This document shows positions 11,413 to 23,226 of a stretch of DNA of 64,000 bases, piece after piece (the first letter of the stretch is position 1; every line of letters begins with the position of its first letter). The stretch is from assembly GCA_018873245.2 (NCBI GenBank), contig JAEMBT020000006.1, positions 7,647,855 through 7,711,854 of the forward strand, given 5' to 3'. The DNA comes from Archegozetes longisetosus. Taxonomy: Eukaryota; Arthropoda; Arachnida; Sarcoptiformes; Trhypochthoniidae. The position numbers were made by a program, and so were the translations under genes. The notes under the pieces are model-generated. The model did no database searches, was not told where the DNA came from, and saw nothing but the letters and a program-made list of their open reading frames with translations.

Positions 11413-13451
11413 AGTTATATGAGTTATAAAGTGGAATTGATGTAGGAGATGCAAATTGAACAATTTTTGTTTTATCCCAATCGTATTTTAATAATCTGGT
11501 CAATGAATGTATTTCTATTGGGCAGCCTCTAACTCTAATAAGATAACCTACTTATTAGCTGAACTGCTTAAAATACTAGTTTATTCAAATTTGAATTATA
11601 CAACATTGAAGTAAAAAACAAATCACACATGCTATGGATAGTTTATCACTAACTCATATTCTACTTGTTCAACGTTTATTTCAGAAAAAATTAACCATTT
11701 TTCTTCAGTGCAACAACCAATTATTGAATTTGCAGAATAAAACACCCAAAAAGATGTGAAATAGTGATAAGTGAGTAGTCATGTTGATTAATTGCTAGAC
11801 TGTAGGCTTAATTAAATGATTTTTAGGGTTGTAAACGTTATATGAAGCAGCTATTGATAAAACAAAACTAAAATTATTTAATACAAATGTCAGCTCTAAA
11901 TATTATATGATATGTGTGGTCACATGCCAACCGTGATTCTGAAACATAATAGTTGATTATAACGTTTACTTGTTTTAGTGCTGTACAACATTTCTTATTT
12001 TGCTTTACTACCTGTTGCTAATAGGTTCTTATTTTTTTTGCCTATACTACCTGTTTAATTGCTTATTCAAACTTGTTTCACCTTACCATCTCTCTATATA
12101 ACTAATTAACGTTTGCTCAATTCATTTCCTAACTTAACCTTCTCTTATAAACCTCAATCTTTTACTTTTATAACTCTATCATTCTTTTATTCTACTAATC
12201 AAATCTTATTTTTCAACTATTTGTTCCTTATTTCGTGCTTCTCATTTCATTGACTTTTCAATTAAATGCTATTCGTTTTTTGGTTCAATGTTCAACATTA
12301 CTTCTCTCAACTCTTTTACTTGTTTTTGAGAACTTTTGTTCAAAACTTACAAAACTTTTCCATATTATTGTTTGGTGAACTAGCTTTGAAAATAATAAAT
12401 TCTTATTGTATTACTGGAAGGATTAGAGGTAAGTTTGCAATTTGAATTTGAGAAATGCAATTTTCTATTGTTATCTATAGTTTATTTCTTTGCAATTGAC
12501 AGTATTCGAGTAATACTTTCGTGAGTGCTAGTGACAGGTATTTTATGAGTAAACTAAACAAATTAATGATATAAAAACACTCTGAAAAAAATGTACATAA
12601 GATACTCCGAGTGACACCAATTTTTAAAAAGATAGTGTAAAGTACAGGTAATATTCGATCAATTGCAGTTCTATTGCAATTTTCAATCGATTTTCTTTCG
12701 TTTAATGTATAAAATAAAACTAATACTTCTCCCGCAACAAACCAATACCTTAGTACGAGTACTTCACTTAAGTATTGTTTAACAGGTAAATTATACCTCA
12801 ATTTGTCCATATTTGCAATTTAAGTTCGTATTTCAATTGCTTTACGCTTTCAATTGCTTTCGTTTTCTATTTAGACTACAGTTGTGATCATAATTAATGT
12901 TTGAAGTGTCTCTGTTGAAAGGCAAAGTTTTGTTTTTGTTAGAAATAGTTCTGTGAAACTGCGAGTAAATGTCACATTTCATCTCAATATGTCTCTGTCA
13001 ATCTATTGCATAGACTAGCACTCAATTTTCATTAAGTAGACGAAGCATTACGTTTCACGTACAAATCGATAAGTAAAGCATTAATTGGGAAGTACTGAAT
13101 TGCTTTTGCAAGCACTTTAGTCGTATTGTGCTGGAGCATTAATTAGAAATTAAGTTATAGTCATAGTGTAAGTTTTGCACGTTTCAACTTATCAATTGCA
13201 ATTCTGCCTAATTTGTCCAATACCTTACATCTATGCACCAAACACCTTGATTTTCTTTCTATTTCTTAATTTCTAAATCATCTAAATAATCTATTCAAAA
13301 GTTTTATTAGAAATTTCAAGGCCTCAATTGGCTCTTGTTTTAATTGATTCATATTTTCTTTATTTTTATCTGTTTGCAAAAGTATTTTGACTGTTGATTG
13401 GCAAATGCAAACCTAAAACTTTTCAACAACTGATCAATTTATGGAAGCGTT

Positions 13452-14449
13452 ATGTCTGAAGAAGTGGAAATTAAAGTTTACAATTCAGAATCAGATAAAG
13501 AAGAATCGAACTATGACGAGGATCAGGTATTTGCTTCGTCGTGTTCAATGAAAAGCGAGACTGAAACACAGAAATTAGTCAAATTTTCATTTGTGGTTAC
13601 AAATGAAGAAGTGCACGTTTCGTACTTCAAGCTAAAAGATTTAATACTAAACGCATTGTGTAGTCACCCATATTTCAGTAAAATAGGACAGATCTGGCAA
13701 ACATTTGAAAGAGGAGGTATGTAAAGGTCAAAATTAGGTTAAATCTATTTATAAACCATAATAATATCTCATATTTTTCTACTTAAACAGTTAATTTTCC
13801 AGTTATACATTATCTACCAGTCAATAATTTAGACAATTATAAATATGAAACTGATGAAAGGAGTCGACTGCTTGGAGACAACTTCACTCTGTATGAAGGC
13901 TTGTATGAAGAGATAGAACGCATTGAACTTCCCGTCATAGCATCCGACACTAGGCAGCATCAAGCAACATCTTACAAAACTTCATCTCAAACTAATCAAC
14001 CTTATCTTTCAAACCATGCCTATATTTTCCTTGGATTCAAGACACTTGACACTACTTTTAATAGTGTTCTGGAGGAGAGTTGGAAAGATTGGACGGGAGC
14101 TCGAAGACTGTATTTGAATCTATCGAGTGACTTTGGACTCTCAAAAATATGTTTCTATAGACGAATATTACCAAATGAATTGAATACATTCATGTACATA
14201 GTCATAGCTGATTGCACCAATATTAATGACAAAAATAGAATAATGTTACTCGACTTTGTCGATAGGTTTCGATTACAACGATTGTGCGGATACTTAACTG
14301 TTTACACCAATCGAATCATTCCTGACGCTAAACATAACTCAATTTCGTCCAGCTTTGATTCGTCAGAGTCTCAATCAGTATTAGAAGTGATAAATCAAGA
14401 GGTCAGATGTGAGCATTATTTGCCGTCAATAACACCGATAGATATTTAA
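13452..14449 (+). CDS. Uncharacterised acidic N-terminal protein, two exons
   Basis: Exons at 13452-13721 and 13802-14449 join in frame through a donor GTATGT and an acceptor TTCCAG, giving about 305 residues. The protein starts with an acidic, Ser-rich stretch (about 1-45). A probably folded region follows that includes IHYLPVNN, FLGFKTLD and CFYRRILPNELNTFMYIVIA, and the tail is Ser-rich. I recognise no domain, signal peptide or membrane segment. An upstream ATG at 13441 opens a different frame of about 36 codons that overlaps the start, which could dampen translation. The gene runs convergently towards EXT2, with 355 bases between the two stop codons. The splice sites and continuous frame support a real gene; the function is unknown. 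Confidence 0.72.
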
Positions 14450-14804
14450 TAGTAAAGTGAATTATAGATTGTTGAAGACATATCAAAATGCTAGTGTATG
14501 TTTGACTCTATACTCAATATATGAGCTGCTTTTATTTCACTCAATTACATATCAACTGAATTGTATATTTGTTAAACAGTACAAAAAATTCCAACACAGT
14601 ATTAAATATTCTATATATTAAATGAATATAAAAAATTATAATAAATTATTGTGATATAATCTAATAAAATGAGTCCTTCAAGCCATGTTAATCGGCTTAG
14701 AATGATTAATACTAATCATAAGCTACCAATTAAGCTGTATTTCTTAAGTCTTTCAGGCAAATTGTCTTTATATAAAACTGGATCAGCCCTAAGGAGAATA
14801 ATAT

Positions 14805-17245
14805 TCACTTAATTACTATCCAATCACCAAAATCCAATTCTGAAACAAACCTGAATTCCACTGCTCTCAATGGCATAGTTTTGTAGATTGATGCAAAACG
14901 ATTAATGCACTCTGATCTCGCATTAAGATGTCTAACCACGTCAGCAGATAACATTTCAATGTTCGTACATTCCGGACATTTGAACTTTTTTCTAGGCGTC
15001 ACTTTTATCGGCGACTTTCCCGTCACGTTCGAAACCTATGCATTTCAGTAATAGATTCAATAATAGTAATAATAATAATAATTTAAATAGCAGAGGGTAG
15101 TTTATCGAACATTACCAGAAAGTTCATAGCAATGTCTTCGCAATTCATTTGCTGATCAACCCATGACTTGATTTGATTTGGCATAACATTAGTATATAGA
15201 TGGTTGTAATACTACATAAAACAGGTTATCCAAAGCAATCAGTTAATTGAAAAGTTTGAATACATAATTAAAATGAAATGACATACTTTGTGATAAAAGG
15301 CGGCTCCAGTCAGAACCATAGACACATCATTTGTCCACTCCGATTCATACTTCCATTTCGATGTCTTATTATCCCAACGATGAACACGCGAAGGAAAGCC
15401 CACTATTCTATCGGGAAATTCTCTCCACACCTGAAAACCAAATTCCAGTTCATCGGGTGTTAACATAACAATGTCGTCATCTATGGCCAGAATAGCGTCC
15501 GTATCAATAGATTCGTACGGGTAGAAACGATTGCTTAATTTGTTCTCTTTAGTGGATATTATTTGAAGAGGAACGCGAACTTCAGGCCATTTGTTAAGTA
15601 GAGGTGGTTTTTTGAGTTGATTGTTCCAAATTACAACAACTTTGACACAAGACGGAGCCTTCACTACACATCGAATCACTTCGTAAAGACTCTCCAATCT
15701 ATCATAAGTCAGAATAACTGCCGTAAACCCTATTGATTGTCGCGATGATGACTTAGGACTGATTAATGCATATTCTTTGTAGAGTGAGGAAGAATCAGGT
15801 CTATTCCAACACTCAGCAGATTCTGCAGAGTTAGGAAATATGCGCTCATTTATTATTTTCAGTGTTGTCAATGCTATGGTTTTCATTGAACTGAAATATG
15901 TTTTCCAAATGAATACTGTTTGGTCACGCATCTCAATGATTTTACTGTCAGAAATCGATCTCAAAATATCGTATAAATCATCCAAAGAGTGCTCCCATAT
16001 TCTTACCGAAACTCTCTTCCAATCTATTTTCTCCTCAAACGGTAAAACATAATTATCTGAAATAATAACGGGAATACATCCTGACATCAACGAGTCGCTG
16101 AGAATAGGATGACCTAAAGTTGACGTTTTCATTACTAGACAAAATGTTGACTCTGTTAGAATATCCGGATAATTGACTTCAATTTTTCTGCGACTACTAC
16201 ACATTTTGATATGAGTTTCATTTGTTTGATCACCAAAAGAGCATTGATTTTCCAAAACAATAATACTATCGAAATGTTCAGATTCCAGATCAGTCAATGA
16301 TTGTTGAGCTGAAAGACTGACCGAATCGTATTGAGCGCACACAACAAACCATTTCCTCTTTTTAGTTAAAATATAGTTTTGATCGAATTTTTTAGAGTGA
16401 TATTCATCACTAAGTATACTAAAGACAGGAATAGGAACATCAAAAGTTGGTCTGTAAGTCCACGAGTCAAATCCCCCACCAGCTATAATAGCATTACCAA
16501 TATTGACGTCGAGTCTGGTGCTATAATCAGGAAAAGATCCCGGAATCATATTAAATATAAGATGATTTGTGCCTTTTTCTTGCCAATGTGATAGTGAGGC
16601 CAATATTTGCGACGTTTCTTCTAATCTCACATTGTTTTGATTGAGAAGATCTATGTTTGGTATAAAAAGACAGGCGTTGCTCGGGTTTGGCGTATAATAC
16701 GGACTATCAGTTATTGCTTTCAATAGTTGCCAAAATTGTTGCGAAACTGGACTAGAAATGGATCTGCGGTTCGAGTCAATGTAATTAATTGATGGATAAA
16801 TATAAACACGTATTCGCTCTTCATTCGGATGAATTGCATTCTCATAGTTACCACATCGATAAACATCGAAACAGTTGAAATGATTGCACGAACTATTTGT
16901 TGGCAGCGATTCCACCGAATTATCGGTTATTAATGATTGAACGGAGTTGCGAAAATCACGTAATACTAAATATTTGGATTCTTCTAAAGATAAATCATAT
17001 GTCGAATCGATTAAAGGATTTGGTGAAACAGTTGCTGAGTCCAGCGATGAAAACGATTGGAACCAAAATAATATTATAAATAGCGTGACGATCAAACAAA
17101 TAAAAAGAATTAAAAACAATATACTTATATAAGGAGGAATTGATTTAGGTAATAGTAGAATTGGCTTAAAATTATGTTGTTTTGCCGAACTTTTAGTATT
17201 GTATTCATGGTTTCCATTATCCAAACGATAATAAGAATTTTTCAT
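14805..17245 (-). CDS. EXT2: Exostosin-2, heparan sulfate co-polymerase subunit
   Basis: Exons 17245-15287, 15211-15116 and 15035-14805 encode about 761 residues, slightly longer than vertebrate EXT2 (about 718). EXT2 works with EXT1 in the Golgi to build heparan sulfate chains from alternating GlcA and GlcNAc. The protein is type II: a short cytosolic tail, then one membrane anchor at about 37-63. The exostosin domain follows, with CFDVYRCG and [15 protein letters not shown]. The GT64 domain starts near [14 protein letters not shown] and contains the metal-binding triplet in [10 protein letters not shown] (D589-D591). The last exons supply NCEDIAMNF and [13 protein letters not shown], both strongly conserved in the family. 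No break or missing block is visible. The gene is divergent from PWP1. Confidence 0.95.
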
Positions 17246-17636
17246 TTTATTAATTATTACTAACTATCGTTCCATACTAGTTACAAATAATACTAATAGT
17301 TATTTACTTATTATTATTATTGATCATAATTTACTAATAATCAGTCTTTTATTGAGGTCCATTTTCGTAATCATCTGATTTGTTCACTATTTCATCAAAT
17401 CTATGTTTACAATAAAAACTTGAGTTCAATGCTATATTAGTACCAGTTTGACTATTCCCCAAAAAGTAAACTACCTCACTATGATTTTGGTTCATTTGCA
17501 AAGCAAGATGGGGTTTTTTCAGAATATCTGGTAAATTTTGCAGCGCTTTAAATAAACACGTGTTTGAAATAAGGCAGTTTTAGTTTTAATAGATTTAATT
17601 GAATGATTCGTTAAATTTTGATAAATTATATAAACA
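17246..17636. promoter_or_regulatory. Divergent intergenic region shared by EXT2 and PWP1
   Basis: Only 391 bases separate the start codons of EXT2 (reverse) and PWP1 (forward), so both promoters must lie here or within the first exons. The stretch is AT-rich, with ATT/TAT runs near 17280-17340 and a CACGTG-like ACACGTGTT at about 17558-17566. A shared bidirectional promoter is likely by layout only. Confidence 0.5.
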
Positions 17637-20600
17637 ATGAGTAAAATTAATTTTATTCCATGTGTTTATTGGATTAAGAGAGGAGTGACCAAAGAGTCTC
17701 CCAATAAGATTGAATTGAATAAAGATGACTTAAAACGACTGATAGAAGAGGCAAAACATAACCTCGCTTCTAACGAAGGGTTTGTTTATTATTTATCACC
17801 TTATAATTTAAATAATGTTTTCTTTATTTATTTCTTCAAATAGAAATGACGAAGAAATGAGTGTTTCTTCAGAAGAAGAAGGCGATGAGAATATAGATAA
17901 TGATGAAAATAGTGATCATATTACTAGAAGATATGACTTGGACAATTATGATGATGACGATGATGGAGAAGTCGGTCAAACATCACTTATGAATTTGGCA
18001 AATCTAACTGTATTTGCCTCTAATGAAGATGACCCTTATCTTGAAAATGACGATAACGAAGATGTGAGTCCTAGTCACTGTGAATGATACTTGATATTTC
18101 TTCAGGCATATAATTTTAATGTGAATCATGAGCTTTTTTGCTCCTTAATAAGTCAAAAGTATTATTAACATTTCACTATTAATGTATACTTAAACCTGAA
18201 TTGAATTATTTTCAATAATAATTAAAGGTTTGATGACTAGCTGCTATTCAATAACAATTGTTACGAATCACGCTCAAGCTTGAGTTCAACAGAAATCGAT
18301 TTCAGCTGACAGTCGAATGTCGAAATTAATTTATAAAACCAATACTCAACTAGAATTGAAAAACTTGTTCCAATCAAAAGCTGACTACTAGTGCCTTAGA
18401 ATTAATTTCGGAAATTCCCTCCTGAACTTTACCCCATCAGTTTTTAATTCTCTGTCCAAAAATTTATCTAAAATGTGATGTTCCCAAAAATATGCGTTGA
18501 TTCCGATATCTGACTGTTAGTTGAAATCAATTCCTGTTCAGATGCTATTAAGCTTATGGTCAGTAAGCGTGATTCGTAATAATACAAAATGATTAGGCTT
18601 TAAATAAGTTGTAATCCAATAAGATACCTATTTAAGAAATTTAATTTCCACTCTTATTATAAACAGGAATTAGAAGAGAATGAAAATTTCCAAATAAAGC
18701 CAACCGACAATTTAGTACTAGTTGGTCATGTAGAAAGTGATGCTTCTGTGCTCGAAGTTCAAGGTTTGCCTTTTTTCTATGATTTTGCAGATATCCTAAC
18801 TTTAATTTATTAGATCTATTGTTAAGCTGGTAAAATATAAATTCAGTTTATTACTGCGAAACCATAATATATCATGAACTGTAGTCCAAACAGAATTGTT
18901 CTGAATTACCAACATCCAATAATATTGATTCTCAGTTTGGCAAACCTTCAATACTTTCTATCAATAAAATGCCAAACTCAGAATGCATTAAAAATGTTTG
19001 CATTCAGCAAACCAAATGATTGTTAAACGAATCGATTAATAGAGTTAAGACGTGCTTATGTTTTGCTTGATTAGAAGCGATTCAATGCGTCTATTGTGTT
19101 GTCCAGTAATTTTTGAAAGGTGTGGTCCAGAAACTGAAAATAGATTGTATAATCTAATGTATCCGATTGCTGTCCAACCCTTTCAACGTTTGAGCTTAAA
19201 ATAATTTAGTACGAAAATACTGTATCTATTTTTAACATCAGTTCAAATAACAAAAAATCAATCAAATAGAAAGGTAAACCTTAAGAGATCGACCTTCGAA
19301 ATAAAATCATTAGAATACAAGTAGAAAATGTTAGAGTCAATCGACCAATAATTAAGTGTTTAATTAAGTTTTTCTCTGTTGGTTCAATAGACGTGACAAT
19401 TTGGAATAGAGAGAAGTTAATAATGATAATTTGCAATTGATTTCAGTGTATAGCGAAGAAGAAGATCATTATGTTCACCACGATATTATATTACCTGCCT
19501 ATCCGATATGCTTTGAATGGCTCAATTATAGTGCCAGTTCTGAGGAGTCTGTCAATTATATAGCTATTGGAGACATGACCAAAGAGATATCCATTTGGGA
19601 CATCGACACTGTCAATACTTTAGAACCTGTAGCAAAACTTGTTGGCCACGAGGACGCTGTTTTAGATCTATCTTGGAATCCTATTCTCCGTAAAATGCTT
19701 TCGAGTGGGTCTGCAGATAAAACTTGTTGTCTTTGGGATCTCCAAAACAGCTCAGTTGTATCTCGCTTCTCAGATTTCAAAGATAATGTTCAATCTGTTA
19801 AGTTCCATCCATTCGAAGCACAAACTTTATTGATTGGAGACAGCAGTGGTGTTGTTTCCATAGTCGACTGTCAAAGTGGAGCTTTCAAGAAGTGGAATGT
19901 AGGAAAATGTGAAATTGAAAAAGTGATTTGGAATCATTATAACCCTTATTTATTTTTCTGTTCCACATCTGATGGTCACGTCTATAACTTTGACGTTCGT
20001 AATAATAAAAAGCCAGTTTACTCAATTAAAGCACATTCAGATTCTGTTACAGGTTTAGTATTAAGGTATTGCTGATGCAGTGGAATCTGTCAAACTTTGA
20101 CATGCACTCAAGAGGTGACTTACACTTTGGCATTGGCATGTTTCTAAGATACAACACAAAAATATAGAAAAACACAACTTGTTGTTGATTTTCAAAAACC
20201 ACTTGAATGCATGTACAAATTAGCAAAGTTTTACTGCAAGTGAACATTCGGTTTTATTCAGCTTTTATCAAATTGAAATATTTTTCAAGTTCTTCATGTA
20301 ATGGTTGTTTAATCACTGCATCGACTGATAAATTAGTTAAAGTTTGGGATGTGGACGACAAGCACGCAGAGTTTATTACAGAGTTTTCTGATTTAAACGT
20401 TGGATCGATATTGAGTTTGAATGGGAATCCAGACTTGCCGTTTGTGTTAGCAGTTGGAGGCGATAATAATAAAAATGAAAACTTCAAAGTAATTGATATT
20501 TCAATATCTAAAAGAGGTAAATATCTTAATTTATTAGTGAGAATTAATTGTTGAATTACATTGATGTAATAATTTGATATTTATTGTACATTTACAGTAA

Positions 20601-20656
20601 TGTCACATTTTATGCCACGAATTAGCAAAACGCAGGTCCAAAATGACAACAAGTAG
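17637..20656 (+). CDS. PWP1: Periodic tryptophan protein 1, WD40 ribosome-biogenesis factor
   Basis: Six exons (17637-17779, 17844-18063, 18667-18763, 19447-20065, 20290-20516, 20598-20656) encode 454 residues; human PWP1 has 501. PWP1 is a nucleolar WD40 protein needed for ribosomal RNA production and chromatin states at rDNA. The N-terminus (CVYWIKRGVTKESPNKIEL) follows the family closely, so the start is secure. An acidic segment and the conserved ASNEDDPYLEN block come next. The WD40 propeller starts near YVHHDIILPAYP and includes GHEDAVLDLSWNP, FHPFEAQTLLIGDS and WNHYNPYLFFCSTSDGHVYNFD. The lysine-rich insert found in human PWP1 between the first blades is missing, which explains most of the length difference. 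The short last exon matches the divergent tail expected after the final blade. The gene converges on the synaptotagmin-like gene with 196 bases between stops. Confidence 0.93.
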
Positions 20657-20852
20657 TTAAACAATGCTGAAAAGGCGTTTGTAATGAGAAAGAAAATCAT
20701 GTATTTGTTTTTTATTTCATACATTAATAAAAGCATATTATGAACACAATAATGTGGACATTTCTTGTAAGATTAGCTGAAAGATAAATAATCAAATAAT
20801 CACAGTTTGTTACAATTGGCCTCTTGTTTCATATAAACTACTTAACGTCAGA

Positions 20853-23226
20853 TTAGTATAGTTTATGCCATTTCAGGATTTGTTTTCTCGGTTGTTGCTT
20901 CATTTCTGTCCAAATTTCTTTGCCAATAATCACGTGACCGATATGTCTGTCTTTTCGGGAATCATTGTTACCGTTATCTGAAGTTCCCGGTGTTTCGGGT
21001 GATGACGGAGAAGGGGAGTTCTCTAATTTTGATGACAAGACTACCATAAAGGCTGTGTCTTCACCATCAGATGACATTAGGTCAAAGGTGAGATTTTCAT
21101 TGTCTCCCCAAATCATCTTTTGACTTGTGGCAGACTTCTTCTTCTTGGTTAATTTGCCATTAATGAACATGAGAACTCTGACGTAGTAAGCTTAAATTTG
21201 GAAAATGTATAATAAGTAAAGGTGAAAAGTGATGTTTGTTAGACTTACAAATAGCGTTTGAGGTTGAAGTATGAAACGCATGATTAAGTGTTGCCTTAAC
21301 GATAGAGACAGTCACACGTTTGGATGTTGGCAAATAACATAATCCGATTAATAGCTCTCCTTTTGACTAATAAAATAAGTCAAAAACCTTATATTCAACA
21401 AATGATCTTGTTCATCTCTATTACTAAAACTTAAATCAATAATATCTGGACTTTTCTTTTGTCGGTAATATGTTTACCAAATTTGCACTTAAGCGTGAAG
21501 TGAAAATTGTGAATCATTTCAAAGCTATAGTATGGTAAAGGTTAGCAAACAAAGTTATATCTCGTTTTCATTCTAGCATAAACTGATTATTCCAAGAAAA
21601 TCAATTCAAATCAGTTGATCAGTTTTAGCATTAAAATGAAGGCATAGTTATTATGAGGGCATTATCTGAGTAGAAAGCTGTAGAAAGACAAGTCTATAAA
21701 TCTTAATTTTAATCTTATTATTCAATTTTTGTTTACTCTCTAGCACTGTATTTGTCTACAGAGAAAAGAAAAAATCTATTCAAACAAATGAGTAAATAAG
21801 CAAACAATTGCTTTCCAAGTTTTGTTGACAAGCCTGGAAAACTAGATCTCAGCTAAAAATTGATTGCTAAGTGTTCAATTATCATAAATAAAGTGTTTAA
21901 GTTAGGTCAACATAATAATCAATGGGAAAGTGATGAAAGGAATAATGGTTGCTAGAGTGGTGTTATCCCTCAACTGTATAGTCCGTTATTGTGGTCAATG
22001 AGACTAGTCCGAGAGTGAAAGTATATAAATAGAGAAGTGAATTACAAGTTGAACAAATGAAGAGTAATTAGATAAGTTTATTGGATTGTTTAGACTAAAT
22101 AGATGATTAACATGGTATAGTTGTAATTTAGTGAAGTGGACAAATGTTTACTTACCTCTTTAGAGTAAGACAAGTCATAGGTTTTAATCTGATCGTCTGA
22201 AGCGTTATCCAATTTTTTCAAAGGAATCGTCACTTCTCCCAAACACGCATCGTTAGCATAACGCTCGTCGTCATAAACTTTAATCTTCAAAAGGCCATCT
22301 TTTAATATGCTTTTAGGCAATTCTTGACTAGTGAACAACTCATTGAACACAGGATTAAGGCAACGCTTCGCAGTAGTCGTTCGGTATAATGCGCTCGGAA
22401 TAGCTAACATCAAATTTAAATTGTTTAAATAATAGGCTATTAATTTACATCACTAAACATTTTAACACTAGTTTAATACTATCTTAGCACTGAACTATAG
22501 TAATTTATTATTTTAATCAAGTATTACTTTTGATTTATAAGACTATTTTTAAGAATATTTTTTCCATATTTCTAACAGAATCTAATGAAAATGAATTTAA
22601 ACATTAATTCTTAGACCTATCTGTTTTCGATAGTTTGGTCAAAATAAGATGTTTGAATCGATAAGGATATATGAATAAATGTCGTTCGTACCTTTATTGA
22701 TAAGACTTTTACGTCTATTTCTCAATCCGACTAAAATAATGGATACATAACATGATGGATCGACCAAATATTCCCTTTGCTGGAGATCGCAAACTTCTAC
22801 AATCTTGACTTGTAGTCGAATACTGTTATTCGAAACAGTTTCATAGCTCAACTCTAACTTGATTTTAGCGGAATTTTGGTGAAGAGTAGCTGAATCAGGA
22901 GTTATCGAACTTTTTTTAGACTTGTTTTTATCGAGAAACGCTTCAGAATGATTAGTTGTGTTGATTTTCTGGTCAAATCCATTTTGAACGTTTGTTCCAT
23001 AATGTGGCACAACTGACAGCTGGAAGTGTTTCGATTCTTGAGTTAAGAGTTGTTTAGTAGGATAACAAATTTTGATGTCTTGTTTTTTCTGTGATTTGAA
23101 AAACCACTTGTGGAACAAACAAATGGGCGAAACAACACATATCGTAATGATTACGCTCAACAGGAACAAGGAGGAAGCGATTATTATAATAAGTAATTTC
23201 TCGTTTTCAGTTAACAAGAACACCAT
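20853..23226 (-). CDS. Synaptotagmin-like protein with two divergent C2 domains
   Basis: Exons 23226-22692, 22403-22156, 21366-21249 and 21190-20853 encode 412 residues. An N-terminal membrane anchor (about 8-42, rich in Ile/Leu) is followed by a linker, then C2A (about 118-260) and C2B (about 264-412). The last residues, KWHKLY, match the WHxL ending of C2B in synaptotagmins. Synaptotagmins sit on vesicle or plasma membranes and control fusion. Here most calcium-binding acidic residues are altered: C2A keeps VDPSCYV and VYDDERYAND in shortened form, and C2B lacks the usual SDPYVK aspartates, reading SYYVRVLM. The basic KLTKKKKS patch of C2B is kept. A calcium-independent member, like the Syt12 or Syt14/16 groups, is most likely. 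A 5' UTR intron (24292 to 23297) is suggested by a GTAAGA donor and TTTCAG acceptor. Confidence 0.82.

Larger units (their letters stand above)
9101..13451. other. Gene-free AT-rich interval containing one MITE
   Basis: No convincing coding exon is visible on either strand. The interval presumably includes the promoter of the Rab-GAP gene at its left end and that of the unknown gene at its right end. It holds the MITE at 9991-10643, an ATA/AAT microsatellite near 11392-11412, and a pyrimidine-rich stretch on the forward strand around 12000-12370. A 111-codon reverse frame at 12475-12810 has no domain and was not accepted as a gene. Confidence 0.6.

Noticed and set aside
12475..12810. A 111-codon reverse-strand frame, hydrophobic
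   Set aside because: No domain, no splice partner and no conserved motif; its composition is that expected of AT-rich DNA.
13452..14449. Idea that the unknown protein is an ornithine decarboxylase antizyme
   Set aside because: The upstream overlapping frame relates to the main frame by -1 rather than the +1 shift antizymes use, and the conserved antizyme core is not visible.
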